DNA of 64,000 bases from Alligator mississippiensis. Lineage: Eukaryota > Chordata > Crocodylia > Alligatoridae. Shown one piece after another: positions 24,346-37,740 of the stretch (the stretch's first letter is position 1; every line of letters starts with the position of its first letter). The notes under the pieces are model-generated. The model searched no databases. It was given only the letters and a program-made list of their open reading frames with translations, and had not been told where the DNA came from. Both the position numbers and the translations under genes were made by a program. Location: NCBI RefSeq assembly GCF_030867095.1, contig NC_081830.1, positions 37,431,832 through 37,495,831 on the forward strand. The letters run 5' to 3'.

Positions 24346-27321
24346 AATTACATCTCAGTAAAATCATACAGCCCCTTAATACAACAAATTACTCATTCTT
24401 AAAACCTTCTTGCCAAAAATAATAGTTAATAGGCCATTAAAAACAAGAAGTCAGATCTAGATAGCAGAAATAGAGCTACAAATGCTAATGAGTCCCATTA
24501 ATACACTGGAAGTTCTCTACTTCATAAAAATCCCTCATCACATAGGTACACAGACAATTAAGAATATTTATAATTGATAACAGGCAGAACTCTGCTACTG
24601 AATGGAAGGAACATCCAATTCTGGAATGGAAACAATTCCTAACATTTAAGAAAGTGCACAATACACAGCCACTTCCCTACACGTTGAACAAGAGTAAATC
24701 AAGCAACATATATTTAATTATCTGGGTAAGAATCTCCTGTGGAACTCACGAAGGCTCTGTCTACCTTTCAGCTGAAGGTACGGGTAAGCAGTACTTGACT
24801 AGCTTTAACCTAGTTAGCTGGGCTACAACAATTAAGATGCATTTGCACAGACTTCACTGTGGGTTAGCAATTCAAATAACCAGCACCTCTGGTGGGTTTG
24901 CAAAGCCCATACTGCCAAATCTTCATTCTTATAGCTACTTGTGCTAGCTAGATTAAAGCTTCTACTGGTAGGTCTAGTTGCACTGCAATTGCACCAGTAG
25001 CTGCAGCATGGACATACTCTACACATTCCCATGTACAGCAGCTAGACTCAAATGCCCAACCCTGAAGCCTCAGGGTACCCAGCTTTCACAGAATGTACAC
25101 CACTCCTTCACATTACACACATCCACACCCCTGCAATTGGATATTGCAGTTCTGGTCTTCATAAAGGTACAGAAAAAAGTCTCCTTCCACATGTGGAAGT
25201 TCTACTATCAAGGTCCTATGTCCCCAGTTCTGAGAAAAACCTGTTCTCAGTCTGTGACCATAACTCTGACCTGCTGCAGTGTTCAACCTAGGAAAATCAT
25301 ATCCTCAAGTACTGCATCATCTATCTGTGGTGAAAGTGGGGACTGGTGATCAACAATTGTAGCAAGAATTCTATGAATGAACGGGTACAATTCTCAGTAA
25401 CTATGCCCACCATCTCTGTGCAGCCCCCTTTGAGTACACAAATACTGTTCACTGTTCATTTGTGTCAGTGGATACAAGCTTCTCTAGCCAGCCTTCCATT
25501 TGCCAAGCAATCTCTACCTAAGAGTTAAGACCTCCATTAAACAATTTTATTTCTACGGAAAGTCAAACTGTTAACTAGCACTCTTACAATTGAGTCACAC
25601 TGGTTATTTACAGTCCAACGGCCTGTTTTTTTCTGTCTATTAAATAAATCATGTAATTTGATCCTTACACGGATCAACACAAGCAAAACAGCAGAGGCAA
25701 AGTAAATGGATACTACTTTGGGCAAACAGGTTTGATCCAAACAATCAAACAAGTAGTAAAATCAAGCTTTTCTGTAAGTTTGTACTTGCTTTTCTTTCTC
25801 AGTACTGAACTCTTCAGACATATGTGCTGACCATAGTTATACAAACCTTGCTTGAAAGTATTTTTGTGATTCCATTAAGTGAAGCTACTTTCAAAATAGG
25901 ATGAATATTTACATAATTAAGGTGTTGGGTATGCTCAACATGAGCAGTACCTTCCCAGACCATCTAGTGAAATTAATTCCTATCATGGAGAAATTTGATA
26001 GCTTTCTCCCCACCTTGGAGAAAACTATTATACAGAGAGGTATAGGTGCTTTTATCCCCATGTGGCCTCACCCTCCCATGGCAGCAATACTGAGAATAGC
26101 TTTCAGAACACTCCCCTCCCTCTAGTTCAGTTTGAACACTGTTCTGCAATACTGATATTAGAGATCATATGTTGTAGATAAATTGTACTATCCATTTCTA
26201 ATTAAGGGCTTAAAAGTACACTGGCCTTGGGCTATAGGTCGGAGCTGAACCTTCCTTATTGGTAGTTGTATAAAACTGGTGTCCTTTGTGCATGAGACAC
26301 ACCCCTTAATTTCTAATCATCAAATGATTATGAATGCAGTGACAGTTCTTTGAGTTTTCATCTACTTCAACTTCTCACAAGCAGCCTTGTACTTTATGCA
26401 AGCTCCCATGGTGAAAGCGACCTAATTAAAAGAAGTATGTTAAATGCAATTTGTGTCTGTGTGCCCGTGCAGGTACACCGAGACACTTGCTCTACAACTT
26501 CTTTCCAGTTTGATCAGTTTACTAGACCAAACATGTTCCTACTGCCCTGATGTTTCAGCCTGTAGCAGGCAGCAGTTATGAATCAACAATGCAAAAGCAA
26601 AGACATAAATCACACTAAGAAAAGAACAAGCAAAGATGGTTATTGATCCAGATACTTCTTATGCTGAAGTCTTGGCAAAAACAAAAAAGCAGATTGTTCC
26701 ATGCATTTTATGTTGATAGGCAAGAGCAACCTAGAATTAGAAATATGAAGTACAATGATATGTTGCCCTCTCGTGGTAAATGTTCCTAATTACATGAAAG
26801 GGAAGATACAGTACCCCTCCTCTATAATGGTCTTAACATGGACCAGGATCTACCTTAGTTATTGTACAAACAAAATAAAAAAGCTGTCTTTGTCCCAACA
26901 TACAGTTTGTCTTGTTACTGAAAAAGAAACCATACTACATCACAAGATTATCCACCAAGTCCCTATGGAACAGTGTGTCCTGGAGAAATTAACTCAAGTT
27001 TGGAGATGGGAAGTCCTGTAGTTTTGATCCTTCTTCTGTGGAAATTTTCTTCAATTTTCAGCATCCAAAGTCAGATTAATATTTAGATAACTTAATCAAT
27101 CCTCACAAAGCCTCTCCAAATTCAGTTTTCTTCAAACATGCAAAGCACTCACAAATAGAGCTGAGGGGAATGTAGGGGGAAGAGGGGGCTGGAAATCTAA
27201 TGGTAAAGTTTTGACAAAAGTATAGTTTTGACCATTGCCGATTTTAAATTACCAGTAGTTACTTTGGACTGAAGAGTTAGCATGAAATATTTCTCCTTTG
27301 ATTAAGATTGTGTTTTATATG
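24346..27321. other. Intergenic, nothing recognised
   Basis: AT-rich sequence without recognisable exons or complete repeats. Confidence 0.6.
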
Positions 27322-27510
27322 CCTAAACAAGAGGTGTCCAACCTTTTTGAATATGGGGCCGGATCATGAACTTTTTATCACCCAGTGGGCTGGCGAGCCT
27401 GTAGCAGAAAGCCCCTTTTCCTCTTGCCTGCGGTTGCTCTCCCCTCCTTGGATATGTTTTTCCTGTTCTACCTTTTCTTCCTTCCTCTTTCTTTCACTTT
27501 AAGATAAGGA
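27322..27510. mobile_element. Left end of a hAT-type repeat
   Basis: The phrase AGAGGTGTCCAACCTTTTTG with GGGGCCGGATCATGAAC is typical of hAT-type left ends in sauropsid genomes. I found no right end, so this is likely a fragment. Confidence 0.4.
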
Positions 27511-27679
27511 ATTGTGTTTTGAAATTTGTGCGTGTGCATTTTGTATCTCCCCTTGTATTTTGGTAGTTTTATCTATTTGTGTGCCATGGCATTACTTTTG
27601 TAGCTTATATTTTATACTCCTCATCTTTCAACTTTCAACTAAATGTGTTAAGTTTCATAAGTAAGTTATACATTGTAAC

Positions 27680-28440
27680 AATGTTAACAAGGGCAGGAAT
27701 CAAACTACCCTTCCCTGTATCAGGCTGGCCCCTGAAAGAGCGAGTCAATCCGTGATTGAATGTGTAACACGGTCGCAGGTAGCAATTAATACCCAAGGAA
27801 ACTGCAGATCAACCAACGAAAGAAATCAATAGAAGACAATATAACAACCGGGAAATCTCTAAACGTCACTGATCAAGGGCTAGAAACCCTGGCCTGAGTT
27901 AATCCACGCTGGGGACCAACTTTTGGGCTGAATATCTCCAGATCGACCGCTCCCAGACCCCTATTCAAAATTCATCAACAGACTCCCAAACCTGCACATA
28001 CATGCGGACGACCCCTGGGGCTGACAGATGCCATCCAGTAGCCACCGAGGGGGCAAGTCCCACAAGGGTCAATGACCCCTGGATTGGGCAAACCTAAAAA
28101 CTGGGGAGTCACCAAAGTCTGCTAAGGACAGATAAAAAAGCAGTGAAAAGTGACCCTCAGTGGTGCCCTCTTGATCTCCAACTTGACCAGCACCCAACCT
28201 GTCCAGCCAGAAGGACCAGCTGGTGACCCCCTTCTGGAAGATGATACCACGCTGAAAGAAGCCTCAATGGCAGACTCCAGCACCTGTGGGATAGGTATAC
28301 CTGACTCTTGTAGCTTGCTAGTGTGTGTGTGTGTGTGTGTGTGTGTGGGGGGGGGGGGGGGGAGGACCAGCCCCAAGGTTTATGATTTAACTCATTACAG
28401 TATTTCAATCCGCCTAATAAACCAGAATTTTAAGGATCCC
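27680..28440 (+). mobile_element. LTR-like fossil block (unassigned)
   Basis: This CpG-bearing block differs in composition from its AT-rich surroundings. It includes a (GT)n/poly-G run and ends close to an AATAAA signal at 28416-28421, in a context resembling the end of a retroviral LTR. I could not fix its ends or find a target-site duplication. It may be an old retrovirus-type LTR with some flanking sequence, or a different repeat. Confidence 0.3.
28321..28362. repeat. (GT)n then poly-G microsatellite
   Basis: About 13 GT units run straight into a G run of about 16. It lies inside the LTR-like block and is likely length-variable. Confidence 0.95.
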
Positions 28441-28719
28441 GAGTTGGACATTTGTAGCCAACAAGCCATATTTAAAGACCTCACAGGAAGCTGTATCACA
28501 TCACCCCGCCCCAAAACAAAAGTACGGTTTTACTTTTGTTTCCTGTCACAGCACCTTGGGCCTCAGAAAACAGCTTGGATTGCAGGATGGAAGCCTGTGG
28601 GACGTATGTTGGACAAGCCTTGTCTAAACACATGTATGCAAAAATGTGCCCCAAGATTGCAGTCAGCTGTAATATGTAATACTGTAAAAAAACCTCTCAG
28701 GCAAGCTAAAATATAGGCT

Positions 28720-30028
28720 GGATGAATAGACTGTAAGGTGGATAGAAAACTGGCTGCAGCATTGAGCTCAGAGGGTAGTAATCAATGGCTCAATGTCTAG
28801 TTGGCAGCCAGTATCAAGTGGAGTGCCCCAGGGGTCAGTGCTGGGGCTAGTTTTGTTCAATGTCTTCATCAACGACCTCGAAGATGGCACATAGAGTACA
28901 CCCTCAGCAAGTTTGCAGATGACACCAAGCGGGGAGGGGGGTGGGGGGAAGTAGTAGATACACTGGAGGGTAGGGCTAGGATTCAGAAACCTAGATAAAT
29001 TGGAGGATTGGGCCAAAAGGAATCTCATGAGGTTCAACCAGGACAAGTGGAAAGTCCTGCATTTCGGACGGAACAATTCCATGCACCAGGACTGGCTGGG
29101 CAGCGGCTCTGAAGAAAAGGAGTTGGGGGTTACAGTGGACATTAAGCTGAATACGAGCCAACAGCGTGCCCTTGTTGCAAAGCAGGCTAACGGCATACTG
29201 GGTTGCATTGGGAGGAGTGTTGCCAGTAGGTCAAGGGAAGTGATTATTCCCCTCTTTTCAGCACTGGTGAGGCCACATCTGGAGTACTGTGTCCAGTTTT
29301 GGGCCCCACACTACAGAAAGGATGTGGACAAATTGGAGAGTCTAGTGGAGAGCGACAGAAATGGTTCGGGGGCTGGGGGACACGACTTATGAGGAAAGAC
29401 TGAGGGAACTGGGCTTATTTAGTTTAGAGCAGTGGTTCTCAAACTTTTTTTTCCCCAATGGACCACTTGAAAAATCCCTGAGGGCCTTGGCAGACCGCTT
29501 AGTAAAACAAAAAAAAAAAGTTTACTAAGCAAAGTACACAACTCATATTTTAATATTAGTCTTACCTTATAAGTACAGATATTCTCAATTGTTCTGCAAC
29601 CTTTCTGCAGACCACCTGAATGGAGCTCATGGTCCAGTGTCCATGGACCAGTTTGAGAACTTCTGGTCTAGAGAAGAGGTGACTGAGGGGTGATTTAATA
29701 GCAGCCTTCAACTACCTGAAGTGGGGTTTGAAAGAGGATGGAGTTGGATTGTTTTCAGCGGTGGCAGATGACAGAACAAGGAGCAAGCTGCAGCAAGAGA
29801 AGTTTAGGTTAGATATTAGGAAAAAAATTCTTACTAGAAGGGTAGTAAAACACTGCAACAGATTACCCAGAGAGGTGCTGGAATCTCCATCCTTGGAGGT
29901 TTTTTAAGACTTGGCTAGACAAAACTTTGGCTGGGATGATCTAATTGGGGACGGTTGCTTTGAGCAGGGGGTTGGAATAGATGACCTCCTGAGGTCCCTT
30001 CCAATTCTAATTTTCTATGATTCTATGA
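28720..30028 (+). mobile_element. CR1 LINE fragment interrupted by a hAT element
   Basis: The readable blocks are the RT end (FADDTK near 28914) and the C-terminal CR1 segment ([20 protein letters not shown] near 29258-29318). After them come the 3' tail with GAGGTCCCTTCCAATTC and the CTATGATTCTATGA repeats that end CR1 elements in birds and reptiles. A 236-bp hAT-type element splits it at 29430-29665. Frames are broken, so it is a dead copy. Confidence 0.9.
29430..29665. mobile_element. Non-autonomous hAT element nested in CR1
   Basis: The element starts CAGTGGTTCTCAAAC and ends with the inverse GTTTGAGAACTTCTG. It is flanked by 8-bp duplications GTTTAGAG (29422-29429) and GTCTAGAG (29666-29673), which differ at one base. 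Removing it restores the CR1 reading across the site. The 8-bp duplication is typical of hAT transposition. It carries no coding capacity. Confidence 0.85.
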
Positions 30029-30234
30029 ATTTTGAGAAAGAGAAAGGATCAGTGTTATTCAATATAGGCACAATACTTTAATATTTTTTAATTATTTTCC
30101 GTTCAAACACTGAACTCTGTAAACATATTTGTTAATCATACAAGTGCTAACTGAATTTGGTGTTTAACTTTCTTAAACCATTGCCAAAAATAACAAATTA
30201 AGCTACTTTCAGATCTAGTTGAATACATCCATAT

Positions 30235-30677
30235 CACCCGTTTGGTGTGAGGGCAGCAGGACAGGCCCTATGAGGAGAGACTGAGCGACCTGAACCTGTT
30301 CAGCCTTGGCAAGAGGAGGCTGAGGGTGGACCTGGTGGCTGCCTACAAACTCATCAGGGGAGATCATCAGCAAATAGGAAGAACTCTATTCTCCCCAGCA
30401 CCACCTCAGGTGATGAAGAACAATGGTAATAAGCTGATGGAGAGGAGGTTTTGGTTAGAGATCAGGATGCACTATTTTACAGTTAGGGTAGCCAGAATCT
30501 GGAACTAACTTTAGGGAAATGGTGCTTGCCCCCACCTTGGGTAAATTAAAAAACAAGTTAGATGATCACCTGTCTGGGGTCTTGTGAACCCAGCGTTCAT
30601 TCCTGTCTGTGGCAGGGGGTCAGGCTAGATGATCTGTTCAGGTCCCTCCTGACCCTAGCTACTATGAAGCTACTATG
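30235..30677 (+). mobile_element. CR1 LINE 3' fragment, second subfamily
   Basis: The 3' part only is present, with the block for DLNLFSL..RRLRVDLVAAYKLIR (near 30290-30350). Then come the 3' UTR, AGGTCCCTCCTGACCCTAG, and a repeated CTACTATGAA tail. The tail unit differs from the copy ending at 30028, which suggests a different CR1 subfamily, closer to the copy at 1000-2205. Confidence 0.85.
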
Positions 30678-33600
30678 AAACCAGTCACCTGGTCTACTTG
30701 AAGGAAGATACCAAATGGTTGGGTTCCAAATAGAGGAGCGATTCCAGTTTGGGGTAAAGAACCACTTCCTTCACATGCAGAAATTAAAGAAATGCAATGC
30801 ATCCAGCTGTATTTCTGGACTTGTGCTTGTAAAAACTCTACTGCATGAACCAATATCTGAAGGCGAGGAAAAAACAGCCAAACAAGCTCTGGCTCATTTT
30901 TTTTTTATACTATATATTTTTTTATACTTACTATTTTTTATACTTCCCTTTTCTGATGACAGACTTTTCATAGTGAGCAGTAGTTGGTGGGTTTCTATCA
31001 CAACAGTGTAAATCCAGAGTAACTTGTGTCTTAAAAGGGGGCAATTCCGAATTTACATTTGGCATTACTAAAGACCCAAGTTTGATCCTACCTAACTGAT
31101 CTTTTCAGTTTGATTCCTATTTCTGCAGACAGGAGCATCATAAATTCTGATCAGAAACAATGAAAATGCTCTGGGTGCAAAATTTTACTTCCAAACTTCT
31201 CCTAGTCCATTTTAATAAAGGTACTTTGAAAGTGGAGGAATTTCCCATTCATTTTAATGGATTGTTTTACATAAGCTCTCAGCGTGTCTACCTACTCATT
31301 AATCTGTGTAATATTGGCAGTTGTTGGTACATCCTACCATGGGTGTTTTAGTAGGAATTTTTGGTTGCATCTTATAAAAGAAGGAATTTTTCCATTATCA
31401 TCTAGTTGGTTTCTCAGTTAAAGGGAAAGCCAAATAGCATCAGGAGAGGCTGAGCTCTCTACCATCTTCAGCAAGGTACTTTGCTGAGCATAGCAGAATT
31501 TCAAGAGGCTTTTTCCTTCTGCTGTCAATTGCAACTAATGTGGTTAAGCAGAAATTTGTATCTGGCAGCTTTGGACTTTGTTGGGGCGTTGCCACACCTT
31601 AAGTCTACATGTCTGTGTTGCATCACTACAGTTGATGTAGGCAGAGTTAGGTGTGCTGTGGAAGGAGAGGCTGCAAGAGTGATTTTAGTGTAAACACTTG
31701 GGTGTGCCTACCTCTGTAGAGTCATTATACTGCATTTTGTACAAATCAGGAGGAATGAGCCTTGGGCTTGGCTAAGGTAATAACTCCCCACATTCCTTGC
31801 CTGTGAGGGGGTTCTGCAATTTTCCCACAATAATCAAAACTTGACACTTCCTGCCTTGCAAAACCTGTTCCTTAAAGCTAAGCAGCCTGTCAGCACAGTG
31901 CCTGCAAGACTGCCTCTGCTTGAGCCTGCAGATTGGTCATTTTGAAAAGCAAGTTGCTCTTCCCATGGGAGATAGCTGACACCTACATTTTCCTGCCAAA
32001 TGCGCACAATCTCTTGCCATGCGGGGAGAAATGAAGTTGATCACTGACACCAGTGATCTGTTGAAGTCAATTGCACTGGGTAGCATGCATGAGGGAATTT
32101 GGGCTGTTAGACCAAGGCATGCAAGAGAGTGCAAATCACTAAAATCAAGAGTCCCTAGCAGAAAAGTCTGCTCATTATAGCTATATACCTTTTAAAACAA
32201 GGGGTTGTTTGTTATAAAGCTTTTGACTTGCAACACTACCACATAGGGAGCTGAGGTAGTTTCACAGGTAACCCAATCCTAAATTGTACAGGAATTTCTA
32301 GGTCAAAGCCAACTACTTAAATCTCCTCCTAGACACTCAATCAGGAATGAATACAGAGGAGCATAATAATAATACCTGTAATATCTGCATTCTGTGTTAA
32401 AGTTATGAATGTGTCATAGGATGTGGAAAGAGGCTGCAGACAGAACAAGATCACCTCATGGCTCTGGGAGATTAGGGCTACCAACAGGAAGGTATACTAC
32501 ATAGATTGTCAGTAAGCATTGTGCAAGTAAGTATCCCTTAATCCCCGCCACGGTATGGCATTCCATTAATGTGTTACCCCTATGCTTGAGTTAAATTCTC
32601 CTTCAATTCCCAGAATGCCATTCCCCAACACACTAGTATTTGTTGGACTATAAATAAAAACAAACAAACAAACTTTGAATGTTTTGGTACTTTTATTATA
32701 GTCTTGGCTAATGATAGAATACAGAAAATTGAATACAGTAGTAAAATTTGTTTTAATGATTAGCCCTTTTAGTAAACATATTTAAAGCACTGAAAATATA
32801 GTAGTATTTTGACTCTTAAAATAACTAAGATATATGCCTATTAAAGAAAAAAAACAATGAACTGTGGCCATTTCAGCTGGCCAGGAAATGCTTTAGTTCG
32901 GCATGTAACATCTATTTTTTACTACAGAGTATCTCTTCCTCTAATGTGGCTTTGCTTCATATTGAAAAGGAGTTTGAAAATGATATAAAAGACTAAAAAT
33001 AAAACTTTCAAGTCACTGGAGAAAAACAATGACAACTGCAATCAAGAGCCTAAAAAAGAAAAACAGAAACACAGAGGTCTTATCCCGGCAACCGCAGAGT
33101 GTAGGTGAAAGTAATTATTGGTCATATAAAAGTTTAGTCAGTTAAATAGCAAGTTGTATGAACTTACACTTTCTTTCACTGCAAAAGTAAGAACATTTCC
33201 TGTTCTAGAAATAGTAATTTTAAAACTATTTGCTTAAAAACTAACCATAAAACTCTACTGAAGTTAACTGTTTTTAAACCATACATATACTACCCTAAAA
33301 TGTCAGGACTTTGCATAAGACAATACCACAGGTAGAGATCAAACTGCAATTCTGGACTAAATGCATAGCAGACTCACAAAACTGTTTTTTTTTTGTTTCA
33401 AACAGAACTCAGCATAAGAAGGAAATACAGGGAAAACAATGTAATTTAAACTAATGTACACATAGGTTTATGTATGTACTCATCCCTTGCATACATATTA
33501 GCTTTCACAGTTTTCTTTTTAACACTGGTTAGGAGTATTATTACAGTTTATATCACAGTACTGACTTCTAACAAAAACATACTGAAATGTTATGGAAGAG

Positions 33601-36600
33601 TTTTCCTTGGCAAGATGGACTACACCTCAGAACATGTAACATATGTAATATGAGCAACTTTAAAGTGCAGAGGTATATGGCTGCAGTATACTAGTGGTCA
33701 TTTTAAAAGTAGTCATGTACTTTAAAATATTCACTCATGCTTTCAGTAACATTTAAAACTGATATTTATGGTATATTTATAACAACTTATTCTGTAAAAG
33801 AGTTTGCTAAATATTTTCCCCTGGTAATATTTTATTTCTTTGTACAGAAAAAGGCAAAATATAAAACAATTAAAATTTCTTTTCCTATTAGTTTGGTATT
33901 GACCTGTCTGGGAAGAAAGAACTTACCACCAGTGTGCATCTAACAAAGCTTTTGCTTCCCTCATGGTGTGCTAAGACCAAGACAGATCAGTAGCAGTGTG
34001 CACAGCTCTAAGAATGACAGTTGGTTAGGAGGCAGTACAGGTTATGATGGCAAGTTTTATTTTGCATTTAGACAAGATACTCAGAATATAAACATTTGTA
34101 AATACTAATACCAGAATAGATCAACATCTGAGCTGCTCAGCAGGAAGGCTCATTTAAAACTAGTCATTTAGTTCTCATTAAAGCTAGAGTTCAGGGAATT
34201 TCAAAAGATTAGCTGCAGGAGTAAGTCAAATTACTCCTCATCTCTTCAAAACAACAGAAAAATGAATTTAAAGAGGTTGTGCTATGCATGAGCTGATATA
34301 GCAACAACATTCTGCAATGGTGCCCATCTGCAATGGTGCCCATCTGCATTAGCCCTTTGGCACTGGCTGATTGTCAGATGCTCTGGTAACTACATTTTGC
34401 AGTAGCACATCATATTACGAAATCCAATTGGCACTCAAGGCAGAAAAGGCAAGATCAGTCATTCAGCAGAGAACATGACTTTTTACTATGTCAGCTTGTG
34501 GGTATAAGCTGTAATAGCTGCATCATGCACTGCACACAAAATAAGAGGACCAGAGAAAACAGGCAAAAAACAGGAGAGGCCACAAAGGTTTCTACCACCA
34601 GCATCAAGACAACTGACCTTGGATTGAAGGACTGACTGGCACCCACTACCACAGAGCCACCACAAAATTATTATAGCCACTTTCATTACTGAGGTAGCCA
34701 GTAAAGCAGTCTCTTGATTTATTGAGCATGGGCCCCTATATCCTTCTGTGCAAGATTTCCATCTGAAATATGAAATATTTTCTTTGTTACAACTAACTTG
34801 TTTCCAATGCCCTCAAAATAGTCTAAAACTTAAGCAAGAGCTTTCTTCCTCTAGATTTTACCCCTTTCCATTTAAAAAAAACATCTGCCAGGTTTTGAAA
34901 GCTGCTGAAAAACTAGGGCATGTTTTTGGGGGCATTATTCCAATTTATTATTGCTGTAATGGCACCAAAAGAACAAGGCCGTTTTGTGGTGGCTCACAAA
35001 AAAACTAAATATTCTCTGGAATAAATTGGAAGCCTATAGGTAAATGGAATCTAGAAGATATTTCCCCTAAAGATAAACTTGAGAATGATAACATCTGCTG
35101 CCTGTTAAGTATGGAGTGTTTCTCAAAAGCATTTTTGCTCAATTCCATCTTTCTTATTAAGACAAAAAGCATATCTTATTTTTAAATTAGACATTTGTGA
35201 TGCCAAGGAAATGGCTAGTCTGCACCAGACAAGCGGACAAAAGGCTGAGTCTCAAAGGCACACAACTGTAACTGCTGCAAGAAACAGAAAATACAACTTG
35301 GCATTAAAGGACTTCCTAATTAGCCAAATATTGCACTGCTGAACAAGCTATTACTGAAACCCAGTATTTCTAGGTGTAAGAAGTAAAGTAACATTACTAG
35401 TGAACTATACAAATAGACTGACTACTGCTAAGTCAGCTTAGGAAAGACTGGCTATCCATGTGTAACCCTAATATACTAGGAAACAGAAAAGAGCTCATTA
35501 TAAGAATTACTAAAATAAGCAAAGACACATTACATATTATGTATAAAATACTGACTATGACTTATTATGAAATTTCTATTTAAAAAGTTACCACAATGCA
35601 TCTGTCACATGAAACTCTAAAGTAAATTCCAAGTCACAGGTTGGCTAAAAGGCATCTTTCCCTGTAGAACACATCACACTGTCTCTCTCAAGTATGCAAT
35701 GCTTCCTCTTGGTCTGTATGAAATCTGCAGGAAAAAAGGAAGCAGAAATACGGATTAAGATTAGCTGTTTTGTAACTCTAAACTTCAAAACTGTCATTCT
35801 GGTGCAGGTATCATTTAGACCACGGATGGACAACCTGTGGCATGTATGTGTGGCACAGGCAGCCTGGGTGTGTGGCACATGGTAGATCAGAGAGAGAACA
35901 CAGGGGTAGAGAGGGCAAGGAGCACAAAGCAGAGCTGCAGGCTGGCCTATCTATGGTAAACAGCCTCTTTGCCATCCTTTATGTAGGTCTACATGGATTT
36001 CTAAGATTCATTACACAAAACTTACCAATACATGCTTTGTCAGAAGTACATGAATTCTGGAGCAGGAGAACACATCTGTGGGAGAAGGCAAGAAATGGTT
36101 ACCTCCTTTTCAGTAAGCATGTTAAGAGACTTGTTGGACATATCTCTACTCTGGTTTTGGTGCATATGCACCTTATGTATACAAGTCTGGATTCTCTGCT
36201 GACCATTGAGACTATACCCACACTCTGAGCACCCTTCATGCTTCCTGCTAAAGGGTATTAAGAGCAGGGCAAGTGCAAACATTATTCAGCTCCTTTGCCA
36301 GAATCAAGATATTACAACACTTATTGTAAAGCAAGGAAAGAGGAAGCATATTGAAATATATGCAAACCAGAACCACAATTAACATGTGGTAACTTTCTTC
36401 AAGTGCTTGGACCATACATATATTCCACTGTAGATGATTCTCAAGCAGAGATCTAGATTACTCTGAGGATGGAGGGAACTGCTGAGGGAGACTCTAGGTA
36501 TCTATCTTTGGTAAAAGTGAAAACAGGCAGCAGATTTTGATGCTTCTACTATGCGGTGATACTATGTGAGCATATGCATTGCAAGTACATACCCTATGCA

Positions 36601-37740
36601 TCAGACTATGCCCTATGTACTGGAACATTTTCCAAAGCTATAAAAGCTACTACTTTTCCCTTGGACTGGGCTGTCACTCTCAATGGCTGATGATTTCATA
36701 GTGCTAGTCCCGCTTTCATAAACAGACTGAAGGAGCACTCTAAATGGCTTGGTCCCCCTCAGGTGAAAGGATCTAGAGCCCTGAGGACATCAAAGGTGTG
36801 AAGTTTAAGGTGTATTTCATAGGATGCACCTTGACAAAAGAGAACAGGCAAATATAGTATTTCACTGAGATGGGAGTCATTATCTTTAGCAAGAACTTTG
36901 GCTGAGGCCTCAAAAGGCACTTGAGACCCGGACAAAACATGGTTACATTGGTATAATCAGCCTTTACACCAATGGAGCAGATACAATATATAGCAATATA
37001 CTGGGACAGTTAACTTTTTATCCCACATTTGCATGATCCAAGGTGGGGGTGGGAAGCCAGCAGCAGTAATTTAGAAGTCTAAGTTACATCAGTATACATA
37101 ATGTGTGTCCACTCTCCTACTCCAGGGCAATACAAGAGCACAAGAGAACACCACAGTACTCTGCAACCTACTACCAGATGGCTGATGGCTTTTCTTCTGC
37201 TCTTAACAATTTGGAAATAGGGGAAAAATACTGTGACCCATTCCATTACAAATAAGCTTTTTTTTTTTTTTTTTGACTCTGCTAGTATCATCCAGTTTAC
37301 GTTTAAGAATATATACATTTACAAGAAGTGCAGAGAATGAAACATTATGAATGTTCTCCAGGACTTTTTTTCATTTTCATTTTTTTTTTTTTTTTTAGGA
37401 GGCCAACATCTTGAGTGATTGTTTCATGGATCCCCTGCCTCCCCAATCATGATTATGTAGAAGACCACAGAAAATACTGCAACTTTTAGACAAAGAAAAA
37501 GTGCAATCTGACTACACAGTCCATGCATTCTGCATAAGACCAGAAGCAAGAAATTTCTTTGAAGTCTTAATACTTTTGCAAACAGACCAAGATCTGTCTC
37601 TGACTCTAGAAATGCATCTTTAGATGAAATGAAGTCTCAAGGAAAGAAGCGACTACAAACTGATCACTTCAGTGAAGATTCAAGAAAAGGGCCAGGATTC
37701 CAGGAAGGCTCCATGGCAGCCCAACATTATTAAATGAGCT
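30678..37740. other. Intergenic, mostly unique AT-rich sequence
   Basis: The longest stretch with few repeats. Only the hAT fragment near 35820 and T-runs near 37260 and 37381 stand out. Part of the right end could belong to a longer SEPTIN2 3' UTR. Confidence 0.55.
35820..35945. mobile_element. hAT-type fragment related to 6121-6349
   Basis: It begins ACGGATGGACAACCTGTGG and continues with GGCATGTATGTGTGGCA, parallel to the left end at 6121. The right end is not seen. Confidence 0.4.

Noticed and set aside
28150-28716. 188-codon plus-strand ORF
   Set aside because: It crosses a (GT)n/poly-G run and the LTR-like block; the run translates to Val/Cys/Gly repeats and the rest has no family.
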